Notes: generated by a model from the sequence alone, not told the origin. 33,531 bases of DNA from Acidobacteriota bacterium (GCA_028876335.1 JAGWSG010000214.1:1-33531), one strand, 5' to 3'. Shown: positions 9,105 to 17,654, numbered from the stretch's first letter. Program-made: numbers and translations.

Positions 9105-9220
9105 AAAATCTGGCTATTTCCGCCGTAAACGTTGCGTTTTTCATCGCCTGGATGCACGCGTAAGTTGGTATGGCGAAAATGGCCAGCAACTCGTGGATTT
9201 TTGCTCCCGGTTTGGCCAGG

Positions 9221-9240
9221 CAAAAGTGGAGAGTCCACTT
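9221..9240 (-). terminator. Possible terminator of the membrane-protein gene
   Basis: AAGTGGA and TCCACTT form a perfect seven-base stem around a three-base loop. Read on the minus strand, the stem runs into TTTTG. It lies 88 bases beyond the stop of the minus-strand gene and in the spacer between two convergent genes. The T-run is short and partly inside the stem, so it is a modest candidate. Confidence 0.38.
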
Positions 9241-9327
9241 CTCCTGCAACATTGCATTGCCGGTAACAGGTGCTTGCAGGAGGGCTGTGGCTTCCAGAAG
9301 AAGCAAACTCAGAGGTGAGTGAGAAGC

Positions 9328-10005
9328 TCAGCCGGCTTTGCGCAGCAGCAGGATGGCGACCAGGATGAGCCAGAGGAATCCGAGGAAGCGCGCGATGGGC
9401 AGGCATGGTGAAGCAAAGATGGTGATGAGCACCAGCGTAGCCAGAGCCGAGATGACGGCGAGGAAGTAGCCGACGCCTGTAAGCCAGCTGGGCAGCTTGC
9501 CTGCTGCAAGGGCAGATACGCCAGCCAGGAAGATGGCGAAGAAGCCGGCCCAACCGGGGCCACCCAGCAGGAACGGAACAAACTGCATGGAACGGAATGC
9601 AGGGCCGGGATCCACGCATCCGGGACATGCGAGTGCCCAGGAGAACAAAGCCGTGAGGGCGAGCAGCAGAGCACTGCCCACGCCCCCGACGAGAGTGAAC
9701 ATGGATGCCGCAGAAGTGGGGCGGAGAGACTTGCCGATATTTGCGAGAGTTGCTGCGAGTGCGGCAAGAGTGCAGGCAGAGAGAATCTGCAGAAAGGCAC
9801 TGACGCGAATCGCCGAGGATGCCTGAAGCAGGAAGGCGAGCGAAGGCCCATTTGGCCCGAAGGGATTGGGAATTCTGGCACCGGGTGCAAGGGCTGGAAC
9901 AACGATGAGGCTGGCAATGAAGAAGGCACAGTGCAGTACAGCGAAGAGAATGGTGAATCGGTAGACGGTAAGTTGATTGGGTTGGCTGCCAGCTTGTGAG
10001 TACAA
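9328..10005 (-). CDS. Uncharacterised six-helix integral membrane protein
   Basis: I do not recognise the family. The 225-residue product has about six hydrophobic helices, near residues 15-38, 63-86, 98-122, 137-165, 172-196 and 203-222. It has a Pro/Gly-rich loop after helix 1 (PNPFGPNGP) and a Cys-containing loop after helix 3 (ACPGCVDPG). No catalytic or transport signature is visible. The start is TTG at 10005; AGGAG seven bases upstream supports it, and no in-frame ATG gives the first helix a better context. A perfect 7-bp hairpin lies about 30 bases before the Shine-Dalgarno, in the likely leader. The gene is convergent with the homocysteine methyltransferase and divergent from the carboxypeptidase. 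Membrane location is confident; function is unknown. Confidence 0.75.
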   Translation of the reverse strand: MYSQAGSQPNQLTVYRFTILFAVLHCAFFIASLIVVPALAPGARIPNPFGPNGPSLAFLLQASSAIRVSAFLQILSACTLAALAATLANIGKSLRPTSAASMFTLVGGVGSALLLALTALFSWALACPGCVDPGPAFRSMQFVPFLLGGPGWAGFFAIFLAGVSALAAGKLPSWLTGVGYFLAVISALATLVLITIFASPCLPIARFLGFLWLILVAILLLRKAG

Positions 10006-10037
10006 CTTGGAACTCCTAGAGGAAAAGACGGATGCTA

Positions 10038-10058
10038 GGCAACCTTTAGGTGGTTGCC
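10038..10058 (-). promoter_or_regulatory. Leader hairpin ahead of the membrane-protein gene
   Basis: GGCAACC and GGTTGCC form a perfect seven-base stem with a seven-base loop. It is 33 bases upstream of the TTG start and, on the minus strand, is followed by a TTTT stretch before the Shine-Dalgarno. A TATAAC box (minus strand) lies about 15 bases further upstream. It may control translation or early termination. This is inferred from position only. Confidence 0.3.
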
Positions 10059-10309
10059 AGAGGTTTCAAAGTTATACGACAGAGATTTGCGATTGGTTCC
10101 GAGCGATTAAGGAATCAGACAGATTTGATTTCAGCGATATCGACTGTGTACGTGCCGATGCAGGAATAAGTAATGCTGGGCGTAGGTGTTCTTATTGCAG
10201 AGCTTGCGTGCACGCACCAACTTGCTAAATGGGTGTGTGGGGGTGCATGCGGTTTCATTGCGCCGCATATGGTGGTAAGTTGCGGTTTTGGGGAGGAGAC
10301 GGCCACCTG
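10059..10309. other. Divergent spacer between membrane protein and D,D-carboxypeptidase
   Basis: The whole gene-free stretch is 10006-10309. I see no convincing gene in it. It holds a minus-strand TATAAC box around 10070-10076 that could serve the membrane-protein gene. It also holds an exact 12-base palindrome TGCGTGCACGCA at 10205-10216 about 94 bases before the chosen carboxypeptidase start, and a GGGAGGAG purine run at 10291-10298. No clear plus-strand -35/-10 pair was found. Confidence 0.35.
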
Positions 10310-11605
10310 ATGCAGTTTGGGCAGTGCGCAAGCCTGCGTCTGATGTTCTCAGATGCGCGTGGAAGCAATGAACATAAGGGGTTGCGGCAGTCTCGAGTAG
10401 GCTGGCTTCTGGTGACACTTGCGGCACTTGCGTTTTGTGCGCAACCGACGCGAGGGTGGGCACGGAGCAGCGTTGTGCACGCGCACATTGTGGTGGATGC
10501 GGCGACGGGGCGTGTGCTTGAAGCCTACAACGCGAACCGGCGAGCACATCCCGCGTCTCTGACCAAACTGATGACGCTGTACCTGACGTTTCAGGAGCTG
10601 GAGAGCGGAAAGCTGACTCTGAATACGCGTATGCGTGTGTCACGGCACGCGGCGCGGCAGCAACCGACGAAGCTGTGGCTGCGGCCGGGCAGCACGATCA
10701 CCGTGCGAGACGCGATTCTGGGGATTACAACGCGCTCAGCCAATGACGCAGCAGTGGTGCTGGCCGAGCATCTGGGACACAGTGAAGCGCATTTTGCGCA
10801 GCTGATGAATGTGCAGGCGCGGAAGCTGGGGATGATGCGCACGGTGTTCTACAACGCATCGGGCCTGCCGAATCGCAGACAGTGGACAACAGCGCGTGAT
10901 ATGGCTCTGCTGGGCGTGGCGCTGATTCATCGATATCCCGAGTACTATCACTTCTTCGGTGTAAAGGCGTTCCGCTTTCACGGACGCACGGTGTACGGGC
11001 ACAACCATCTGCTGGATGAGTGCGAGGGCGTGGACGGGATGAAGACCGGATACGTTTCTGCGTCAGGATTCAACATTGTGACGTCTGCCGAGCGCGACGG
11101 ACGGCGGCTGGTGGGTGTGGTGCTGGGCGGGCGGACGGCACGGGCGCGCGATTTGAAGATGGCGAGCCTGATCCACAAGGGATTCGGACATGGGTTTACG
11201 CAGCACTCAGCCGCCGAGGCGCTGGCGACGCTGACGTTTCCGGTACTGGGCAAGAGTGCAAAGACGAAGCATGTTTCTGCGAACGCGGACGATGGGGCAG
11301 GAAATGACGGCGCGTGGGTGATTGAGGTGGGCGGCAACTTCAGCACGCAGCACTCGGTGCGACGGATACTGAAAAGCGCTCGACTGAGCGCGCCGACCCT
11401 GCGGCGCAACGGGCGCGGAATTGTTGTGGCGCTTCACGGGAGACGCTACCGGGCGCGCTTCTCGCACCTGGAAGGTTCAGAAGCGATGGAGGCATGCAGG
11501 GCGCTGAAGCGGAAGAAGTACAGCTGCCGGATCGTGCGGAGATCGCCGCCGCCGAGCGAGGATTTTGCGTCCGCGGGGAGTGCGAACATGAGCGACAGCG
11601 ATTAG
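10310..11605 (+). CDS. D-alanyl-D-alanine carboxypeptidase (S11) with C-terminal SPOR domain
   Basis: A periplasmic penicillin-binding protein of the PBP5 type that trims the terminal D-Ala of peptidoglycan stem peptides. The transpeptidase-fold motifs are all present: S83-K86 in SLTK, S143 in SAN, and K245 in KTGY. The C-terminus (about residues 333-415) looks like a SPOR domain, which binds denuded glycan at division septa, in place of the usual PBP5 C-terminal domain. A hydrophobic signal segment (VGWLLVTLAALAFCAQP) ends near residue 48. The start is uncertain: the track uses 10229, I chose ATG 10310 because of the GGAGGAG run about 12 bases before it, and ATG 10343 is also possible. The product is about 431 residues from 10310. 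Family is confident; the SPOR call is moderately confident. Confidence 0.88.
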   Translation: MQFGQCASLRLMFSDARGSNEHKGLRQSRVGWLLVTLAALAFCAQPTRGWARSSVVHAHIVVDAATGRVLEAYNANRRAHPASLTKLMTLYLTFQELESGKLTLNTRMRVSRHAARQQPTKLWLRPGSTITVRDAILGITTRSANDAAVVLAEHLGHSEAHFAQLMNVQARKLGMMRTVFYNASGLPNRRQWTTARDMALLGVALIHRYPEYYHFFGVKAFRFHGRTVYGHNHLLDECEGVDGMKTGYVSASGFNIVTSAERDGRRLVGVVLGGRTARARDLKMASLIHKGFGHGFTQHSAAEALATLTFPVLGKSAKTKHVSANADDGAGNDGAWVIEVGGNFSTQHSVRRILKSARLSAPTLRRNGRGIVVALHGRRYRARFSHLEGSEAMEACRALKRKKYSCRIVRRSPPPSEDFASAGSANMSDSD

Positions 11606-11746
11606 CAGCATTCCGTGAGGCCAAATGCAGAATGCGGAGGGTCGTGTGCTCGCTATTCGCTCGCAGGAGAGTTGAGAATTCTGCGAGGACTGAATACCTC
11701 GCGCTCTTGATGACAGGGTTTTGCGGCGGGGCAGTATATGTGGCTT

Positions 11747-11772
11747 CCCAGGTCTCAGACGCGAGACCTGGG
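11747..11772. repeat. Perfect 10-bp inverted repeat between convergent genes (REP-like or terminator)
   Basis: CCCAGGTCTC and GAGACCTGGG pair perfectly around the six-base loop AGACGC. It sits 142 bases after the carboxypeptidase stop and 31 bases beyond the S10 peptidase stop, so both transcripts would run into it. No T-run follows on either strand, which argues against a classic intrinsic terminator and for a REP-type palindrome or a simple hairpin end. It occurs only once in this window. Confidence 0.5.
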
Positions 11773-11802
11773 GCACTCGGATTCAACTCATGTTAAGAAT
11801 CG

Positions 11803-13452
11803 CTATTTGCCGGATTCGGTGGAACGGATGAATGCGGCGGTGGTGTCATGGAGTTGCTTGAGGACGGTGGTGGTCACGTAGACCATATGCCCGCTCTCAA
11901 AGAAATGGTAGTGGATGTTGGACTGGAGCGAAGCGGGGATCTGGAGGTGCTTGTCCTCGTAGGTGGCGCCGAAGTAGGTGCAGCCGAGGTCGTAATAGCC
12001 GCCCATTAAGAGAACCTGCAGGCGCGGATTGGATTTCATGGCCACGGAGAGGTCGGGCATAACGTTTGTGCTGGAGGCCCAGCCCTCACCGACGGGTGGA
12101 TGGTGGCGCAGATCCCAGTCGTTGCCTGCCTGGCCTGAGCTGGGTTTGTAGGTCATGTTTTCGCCATACTTGAGGGAGTCGCGGGTGTACTGGTTGACGG
12201 CGGTGTTGTAGGCCGAGTCAAGCGCGTTGCCGAAGGGGTCGTAGTCGGCTTCGCGGCTGAGGCGGTCCATATCGGGGCCCTGATAGCGGGTGTCGAGGCG
12301 ACCGACGGTGATGCCCATTTCCGACATGAGTTCCTTGGAGAACTCGCCGCCGGAGACGCGGAGGTTTGCCTTGAGCCAGTAGGCGGCGGGTACGCCGGTG
12401 AAGCTTTCGAGTTTTTCCGCGACGGATTTCTTCTCGTCATCAGTAAGGTCAGAGCCTTTGAGGAGGGCGGAGGCGTAGGGGCCGGTGGCGTACTGCTCGA
12501 CTTCATGAAGAAAGGGTTCGAGCTCCTTGGGCTGCGAGGGCACGCGGTGGTGGAACCACGCGGTGGCGGCCATGGAGGGCAGGGCGAGGAAATAGCCGTT
12601 GTCAGTGCCGGGGTTGCCTTCGGGGTCATCGGCGCTGTCGTCAAAGCTCAAAATCTGCGAGAGGAAGATGGAGCCGTTCAGATCAAGGTGGCGCTGGAGG
12701 TAATACGTGAGGACGGCGGTACGGGTGGTGCCGTAGCTTTCGCCGAAGAGGTACTTGGGTGAGTTCCAGCGGTTGTACTTGTTGAGGAAGCGGCGGATGA
12801 AGCGATCGAAGGCGTGCGCGTCCTGGTCGACGCCGAAGAAGGCCTTGGCGGCGTCTTTGCCGAAGATGCGGCTGAAGCCGGTGTCGGGCGCATCGATGAA
12901 GACGAGGTCAGATGCGTCGAGAAGGCTGTACTGGTTGGGTACCAGGTCGTAGGGAGCGCCTTCCTTGTGGGTTAGGTCCTGCGGCACTTCGACGCGCATG
13001 GGGCCGAAGGCTCCCATGTGGAGGTACATGGTGGAGCTGCCGGGGCCGCCGTTGTAGAGAAAGGTGATGGGGCGGTTCTTGCCGGCGTTTTTGGCGAAGT
13101 AGGCCACGTAATACATGCGCGCGGTGGCGGGACGGTCTTCCGGCTTGGCCTTGAGGTCAATGGGGGCGTCGGGCAGGTAGTTGCCGTCGAGGCCAATCCA
13201 GTTGTCCTGATCGTCAGAGGAGCCGACGGTGAGGGTGCCTGCTACGGCCTTGTAGTCGATGGTCTCAGAGCCAACTTTGACAGAGCCTTCGGTGATGGCG
13301 TCAGGCAGCGCCTCTGGAGCGGCGGCCTTTGAGTCGGATTTGGAATCCGATTTTGCGTCCGATTTGGCTGGGGATTGAGCGACGAGGGTGGGAGCGGCAA
13401 GGGTGACAAGAAGCAAGGCAGACAGGGAGAGGCGCAGGCGCGGCAGAGTCAA
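11803..13452 (-). CDS. Secreted S10 family serine carboxypeptidase
   Basis: A 549-residue exported peptidase expected to remove C-terminal residues from peptides outside the cytoplasm. The S10 triad is visible: Ser239 in GESYGT, Asp488 in GGYYDLGC and His522 in ESGHMVY. The oxyanion segment NGGPGSS is also present. The signal peptide (LRLSLSALLLVTLAAP) is followed by a short Lys-Ser-Asp repeat linker. The track start at 13509 gives an untypical N-terminus. The TTG at 13452 has GGAGG seven bases upstream and puts the signal peptide first, so I use it. The gene follows csp by 200 bases, with a probable terminator between them, and should be separately transcribed. Such peptidases are common in Acidobacteriota and Xanthomonadales. 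The substrate is not known. Confidence 0.9.
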   Translation of the reverse strand: MTLPRLRLSLSALLLVTLAAPTLVAQSPAKSDAKSDSKSDSKAAAPEALPDAITEGSVKVGSETIDYKAVAGTLTVGSSDDQDNWIGLDGNYLPDAPIDLKAKPEDRPATARMYYVAYFAKNAGKNRPITFLYNGGPGSSTMYLHMGAFGPMRVEVPQDLTHKEGAPYDLVPNQYSLLDASDLVFIDAPDTGFSRIFGKDAAKAFFGVDQDAHAFDRFIRRFLNKYNRWNSPKYLFGESYGTTRTAVLTYYLQRHLDLNGSIFLSQILSFDDSADDPEGNPGTDNGYFLALPSMAATAWFHHRVPSQPKELEPFLHEVEQYATGPYASALLKGSDLTDDEKKSVAEKLESFTGVPAAYWLKANLRVSGGEFSKELMSEMGITVGRLDTRYQGPDMDRLSREADYDPFGNALDSAYNTAVNQYTRDSLKYGENMTYKPSSGQAGNDWDLRHHPPVGEGWASSTNVMPDLSVAMKSNPRLQVLLMGGYYDLGCTYFGATYEDKHLQIPASLQSNIHYHFFESGHMVYVTTTVLKQLHDTTAAFIRSTESGK

Positions 13453-13578
13453 ATCAAGGACCTCCGATGGGAATACGTACCGGTTGGTTGGAGTATAGCG
13501 GAGGGGCATTTGGGGAAGTACGGAGATGGGGCGGATGCGCGGCAGGGAGTGACGAGAGCGTGGAGAGTGTGCGCATGC

Positions 13579-13606
13579 AAAACGAGGGCCGGGAAATATC
13601 CCGACC
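13579..13606 (-). terminator. Probable intrinsic terminator of the cold-shock gene
   Basis: On the minus strand GGTCGGGA and TCCCGGCC form an eight-base stem (one G-U pair) with a four-base TATT loop, followed by CTCG and TTTT. It is 46 bases beyond the csp stop. A second small hairpin (GGATTC/GAATCC, 13623-13639) lies between the stop and this one. Confidence 0.5.
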
Positions 13607-13651
13607 CACGCTTGTTATATCTGGATTCTGCCTGAATCCGGGGAGGCGAAC

Positions 13652-13852
13652 TTAGAGAGGTTGCACGTCTGCAGCCTGCCAGCCCTTGGGCCCCTTCACC
13701 ACATTGAACTGAACGGCCTGGCCTTCCTGAAGGCTCTTAAAACCGCTCGAGTTGATCGCCGAGTAATGCACGAAGACATCCTCGCCGTTCTGGCGCGAGA
13801 TGAAGCCGAAGCCCTTCGCGTCATTGAACCACTTCACAGTACCTTGTTCCAT
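13652..13852 (-). CDS. csp: Cold-shock domain protein (CspA family)
   Basis: A 66-residue single-stranded nucleic-acid-binding protein that acts as an RNA chaperone. Nearly the whole chain is one cold-shock OB fold. RNP1 is KGFGFISR (residues 13-20) and RNP2 is VFVHYSAI (26-33); W8 is the usual surface aromatic. The length matches the family. The start ATG has an AGGA element about 11 bases upstream, which is rather far. The 246-base spacer toward the decarboxylase leaves room for the long, structured leader often found in csp genes, but I could not identify a cold-shock element. The paralogue's expression pattern (cold or constitutive) cannot be told from sequence. Confidence 0.96.
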   Translation of the reverse strand: MEQGTVKWFNDAKGFGFISRQNGEDVFVHYSAINSSGFKSLQEGQAVQFNVVKGPKGWQAADVQPL

Positions 13853-14098
13853 CTTGATTGTGTTTCCTGGTATTGAATTGCGCTGGATGAATCGGAGCGA
13901 CCACTGGCAGAATCTTGCACTGGTTTGGGCGAGTTACTGCTCACGCCCGGTTCTGTTCTAACGCTGGAGGTAGTTTAGCATTGGTCTGGAAAACTCTGGT
14001 ATTAATCTTTGAAATAAAGGCATTACGAGCGATTGATGGAGGGCCGGTAACGCAGGAACGGTAACCTGAAGGGCCTGAAAACGAAGAGGATTTGGAGT

Positions 14099-15472
14099 AT
14101 GACTATGGGTCGTGATGTGGTTTCCTCCCTGCTGGCGACGGCGACCGAGGCGCTGGAGCGGGAGTTTGCCGAGCTGCCGGAGTGGGAACCGGCGGGCGAG
14201 AGCCATGCCCCTGAGGCAATGGCGGCAGTCCTGGCGCAGACGGCACATCGGCTGGGGGATAACTACCCGTATTTTCATCCACTTTACGCCGGACAGATGC
14301 TCAAGCCGCCACATCCGGTGGCGCGAGCGGCCTATGCACTGGCCATGAAGATTAATCCCAATAACCACGCGCGGGACGGCGGGCGGGCCAGCAGCGAGAT
14401 GGAAATTGAAGCGGTGGCGGAGATTGCACGCATGTTTGGCTGGCCAGGGGGGTATCTGGGGCATTTGACGTCGAGCGGGACGCTGGCGAACCTGGAGGCC
14501 CTGTGGATTGCCGGCCAGGAGCGGCCGGGCAAGAGGATTTTGGCCAGCAAGCAGGCACACTATACGCACAGCCGGATTTCAGGCGTGCTGAAGCTGGATT
14601 TCTCGGCGATTGCTGCGGACAACCGCGGCCGGATGGACCTGAACGCGCTGGAAGATGCGCTGAAGCGCGGTGATGTGGGCACGGTGGTGGCGACGCTGGG
14701 AACGACGGCGATAGGGGCGGTCGATCCACTGCCAGGGATTCTTGAGCTGAGCGCCCGGTATGGAGTGCGCGTCCATGTGGATGGGGCGTATGGCGGATAT
14801 TTCCGTCTGATTGGAGACGCGCTGGAGGAGTCTTCGCGAGGCGCTTTCGCGTCCATAGATCACGCGGACTCGATCGTGATCGATCCGCATAAGCATGGTT
14901 TGCAACCTTACGGATGCGGGTGTGTGCTGTTTAAGGATGCGGGGGTGGGGCGGCATTACAAGCACGATTCCCCTTATACGTACTTCACCTCAAAGGAGCT
15001 GCACCTGGGAGAGATCAGTCTGGAGTGCTCGCGGGCAGGGGCGGCGGCCGTGGCGTTGTGGACGACGCAGAAGCTATTGCCATTGACATGTGACGGCGAG
15101 TTTGCGGCGGGTCTGCGGAAGGGCCGTGCAGCAGCGAAGGAGCTGGACCGGCGTTTGCGCGCCGATGCGGGGGGCAGGTTCGCAGGATTGGCTGCAGGAG
15201 GTCCGGAGCTGGATATTGTGGTGTGGACGGTGCTGGGCAAAAGTACTGAAGACCGTTCACGGAGGGCAGAAGAAACTTTTGCCGCCTGTGCGGAGAGGGG
15301 TTTACACTTGGCGCTTGTGGATTTACCGCAGAAGTGGTTTGGTCCGGGTCACTCTGGAGACACACCCCCCAAGACCGTCACCTGCCTGCGCTCAGTACTT
15401 ATGAAACCGGAGCATGAGAATTGGCTACCAGAAATATGGAGCCGTCTCAGCGAATCGGTAAGTCGGTCTTAG
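14099..15472 (+). CDS. PLP-dependent group II decarboxylase, substrate unknown
   Basis: A 457-residue fold-type I pyridoxal-phosphate enzyme of the glutamate/aromatic/diaminobutyrate decarboxylase group. Visible cofactor contacts are the SSGTLANLEAL phosphate loop, D228 in VDGAYGG (PLP ring nitrogen) and K265 in IDPHKHG (Schiff-base lysine). The length is normal for the family. The DPHK motif with HG instead of W, and the HPLYAGQM N-terminus, put it with poorly characterised members, so I do not name a substrate. Two ATGs compete: 14099 with AGAGGA eight bases upstream, and 14105 with GGAG seven bases upstream. The epimerase Shine-Dalgarno overlaps its stop, so it leads a probable three-gene transcript with the epimerase and galactokinase. 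Confidence 0.85.
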   Translation: MTMGRDVVSSLLATATEALEREFAELPEWEPAGESHAPEAMAAVLAQTAHRLGDNYPYFHPLYAGQMLKPPHPVARAAYALAMKINPNNHARDGGRASSEMEIEAVAEIARMFGWPGGYLGHLTSSGTLANLEALWIAGQERPGKRILASKQAHYTHSRISGVLKLDFSAIAADNRGRMDLNALEDALKRGDVGTVVATLGTTAIGAVDPLPGILELSARYGVRVHVDGAYGGYFRLIGDALEESSRGAFASIDHADSIVIDPHKHGLQPYGCGCVLFKDAGVGRHYKHDSPYTYFTSKELHLGEISLECSRAGAAAVALWTTQKLLPLTCDGEFAAGLRKGRAAAKELDRRLRADAGGRFAGLAAGGPELDIVVWTVLGKSTEDRSRRAEETFAACAERGLHLALVDLPQKWFGPGHSGDTPPKTVTCLRSVLMKPEHENWLPEIWSRLSESVSRS

Positions 15473-15484
15473 GAGACAAGAGGG

Positions 15485-16450
15485 ATGGCGGACGCAGTAG
15501 CTGCTGCGCGAGAAGTCGTAAACGTTGTCATTCGCGCAGGTGACTGCATTGTCACGTTGCTTCCCCAATTCGGCGGGAAGGTTTCTTCCATACAAATTCG
15601 AGGTAAAGAGCTGATGCAGGCTCCGCTGCGTGCAATTACCCCGCGCACGCAGACGATGGGCTTTGAGGCTGCCGATGCGAGTGGCTGGGACGAATGCTTT
15701 CCCTCAGTTGCCCCGTGCGAAGTGCAGGGCGCATTTGGCCGGGCACAAGTTCCTGACCACGGCGATTTGTGGCGTGTGGCGTGGGAGCGGGTGGATTCAG
15801 ATACGAGTGAGCAATCAATTACGCTGCGCGGAAAATGCTTCTCACTGCCCCTGGAAATGGAACGCAGTCTAGAGTTGCAAGAGACCGGGAAGGGCTGGCG
15901 GCTGAGCGCTCACTATACCGTGCGCAATTGCGGCAAGACCGAAGTGCCCTGGTCGTGGGCAGCGCATCCGCTCTTTGCAGCCGAGGCAGGCGACCAGATA
16001 CTTCTGCCCGGGACGATTACCCAATTGCTCCTGGAGGGATCAGGCGGCAATCGGCTGGGGCCGCATGGCTCTGTTGTGCAATGGCCTGTCGCGCTGCTTT
16101 CCAATGGGACGCATGCGGACCTGAGCATGGTGCAGCCGCCGGAAACGCAGATCGGAGACAAACTGTTCGCCGGACCCGTCCAAAAAGAGGAGGCCTGGTG
16201 CACTTTGCTCCGTCCGTCGGCGGGCCTTCGAATCAAAGTACATTTCGATGCGGAAGCAACGCCGTATCTGGGATTGTGGATTTGCTATGGTGGCTGGCCG
16301 GACGGGCCAGGACCAAAACAAAAATGTGTCGCACTTGAGCCGGCGACGGCTCCACACGACTCGCTGGCTACAGAAGGCCCGTGGTCGCGAATGCTTCAGC
16401 CCGATGAAACATCATCGTGGCCGATGTTGATTGACTTTGAGCTTTTATAG
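15485..16450 (+). CDS. Aldose 1-epimerase family (galactose mutarotase-like) protein
   Basis: A 321-residue beta-sandwich protein of the mutarotase superfamily, which interconverts alpha and beta anomers of sugars. Family signs include the VSSIQIRGKELM N-terminal strand, H92 in DHGDLW and the likely catalytic Glu285 in ALEPATAP. It is not a canonical GalM by sequence feel and may act on a phosphorylated or other hexose. The neighbouring galactokinase makes galactose the simplest substrate. AGGAG overlapping the decarboxylase stop lies nine bases before the ATG. It ends 12 bases before the galactokinase ATG, so the two genes are almost certainly co-transcribed. No signal peptide is present, so it should be cytoplasmic. 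Confidence 0.87.
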   Translation: MADAVAAAREVVNVVIRAGDCIVTLLPQFGGKVSSIQIRGKELMQAPLRAITPRTQTMGFEAADASGWDECFPSVAPCEVQGAFGRAQVPDHGDLWRVAWERVDSDTSEQSITLRGKCFSLPLEMERSLELQETGKGWRLSAHYTVRNCGKTEVPWSWAAHPLFAAEAGDQILLPGTITQLLLEGSGGNRLGPHGSVVQWPVALLSNGTHADLSMVQPPETQIGDKLFAGPVQKEEAWCTLLRPSAGLRIKVHFDAEATPYLGLWICYGGWPDGPGPKQKCVALEPATAPHDSLATEGPWSRMLQPDETSSWPMLIDFELL

Positions 16451-16462
16451 GAAGTGGAACCC

Positions 16463-17617
16463 ATGTATGACCCCGCAGTCCTGAGTACGATTCACCGTAA
16501 ACGCTTCAAAACGGAACCAACAGTATTTTGCGCACCAGGGCGTGTGAACCTGATTGGCGAACATACTGACTATGCTGAAGGCTTTGTGATGCCGGCGGCT
16601 ATCAATTACGCGACCCTGGCTGCCATTTCCCCGAGGACAGACGGGAAGATTGTTCTTTTCTCGGAAAATTACGGCGAGGAAGTGAGCTATGAGGCATCGT
16701 CTCTGCCTAATGGTCCGAGGGGTCACTGGTCCGATTATCCGATGGGTGTGTTGTCGATTCTTTCCGGCGAGGGACAGACGATTCCGGGTTTCAGTATGAG
16801 CCTATGGGGCGATGTTCCAGTGGCGGCAGGGCTTTCAAGTTCAGCGGCGCTGGAAGTGGCGACGGCGTTTGCGGTGACCTCGCTGACGGGAGTGACGTAT
16901 CCGGGCCCCGTAATGGCGAAGTTGTGCCAACGGTCAGAGAACGAATTTGTAGGCGCGAGTTCCGGCATTATGGACCAGTTCATCTCAGTGAATGGCAAGG
17001 AAGATCATGCACTGCTGCTGGACTGTCGCGACCTGAGCTTCAAGCTGGCTCCGATTCCGCACAATGTGGCCCTGGTGATTGCCAACACGATGGTGAAGCA
17101 CTCGATTGCAGGCGGCGACTATACGACGCGACGCGCGGAAGCTGAAGCGGCGTGCGCGATTATCAATGGACATCGCGGTGGCGTACCGTTTTTGCGCGAT
17201 GCGACGCTTGAGGACCTGGAGAAGTGGGGCCACGAGATGGAGCCGAAGTCGCTCATGCGGGCAAAGCACATCATCAGCGAGAATCTGCGCACGGTGGCGG
17301 CCTGCGACGCTCTGATGAATGGCGACATGAAGACACTGGGCAGGCTGATGGCTGAAGCGCATTGGAGCTACAGCAAGGACTTTGAGGCCAGCTGCGTAGA
17401 GGCCGATGTGATGGTGCAGTTGGCGCAGGATTTACCGGGCCTGATTGGAGCGCGATTGACGGGCGGCGGTTTTGGCGGTTGCACCATCAATCTGGTGGAG
17501 CAGGATAAGGCTGAGGAGTTCACCAGGCTTTTGGGTGAACGCTATGAGAAGAAGATGGGTATCAAGCCGGATATCTTTATTTGCCATGCCAGCGGCGGGG
17601 CGCGCAAGATTGGTTGA
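16463..17617 (+). CDS. galK: Galactokinase
   Basis: A 384-residue GHMP-superfamily kinase that phosphorylates galactose at C1 as the first committed step of the Leloir pathway. The galactokinase signature GRVNLIGEHTDY is at residues 24-35. The phosphate loop GLSSSAA starts at residue 123, the catalytic-base position is D171 in MDQF, and the C-terminal GHMP motif GGGFGGC is complete. The length fits the family. The track uses GTG 16454, but its Shine-Dalgarno AGGA would be only one base away. ATG 16463 leaves ten bases and a natural N-terminus, so I use it. No galT or galE is next to it; the following gene is an alpha-glucan phosphorylase after 256 bases. Confidence 0.94.
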   Translation: MYDPAVLSTIHRKRFKTEPTVFCAPGRVNLIGEHTDYAEGFVMPAAINYATLAAISPRTDGKIVLFSENYGEEVSYEASSLPNGPRGHWSDYPMGVLSILSGEGQTIPGFSMSLWGDVPVAAGLSSSAALEVATAFAVTSLTGVTYPGPVMAKLCQRSENEFVGASSGIMDQFISVNGKEDHALLLDCRDLSFKLAPIPHNVALVIANTMVKHSIAGGDYTTRRAEAEAACAIINGHRGGVPFLRDATLEDLEKWGHEMEPKSLMRAKHIISENLRTVAACDALMNGDMKTLGRLMAEAHWSYSKDFEASCVEADVMVQLAQDLPGLIGARLTGGGFGGCTINLVEQDKAEEFTRLLGERYEKKMGIKPDIFICHASGGARKIG

Positions 17618-17654
17618 ACTGATTTGGAATGATGCGTTTGGTGCATGCTGGAGC

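Noticed and set aside
8603-9628. 341-residue minus-strand ORF
   Set aside because: It covers the antisense of the homocysteine methyltransferase and the end of the membrane-protein gene in another frame. Composition is low-complexity Arg/Pro/Ser and there is no family resemblance.
13453-13509. ATG 13509 as the S10 peptidase start
   Set aside because: It would bury the signal peptide behind 19 polar residues; TTG 13452 has GGAGG seven bases upstream.
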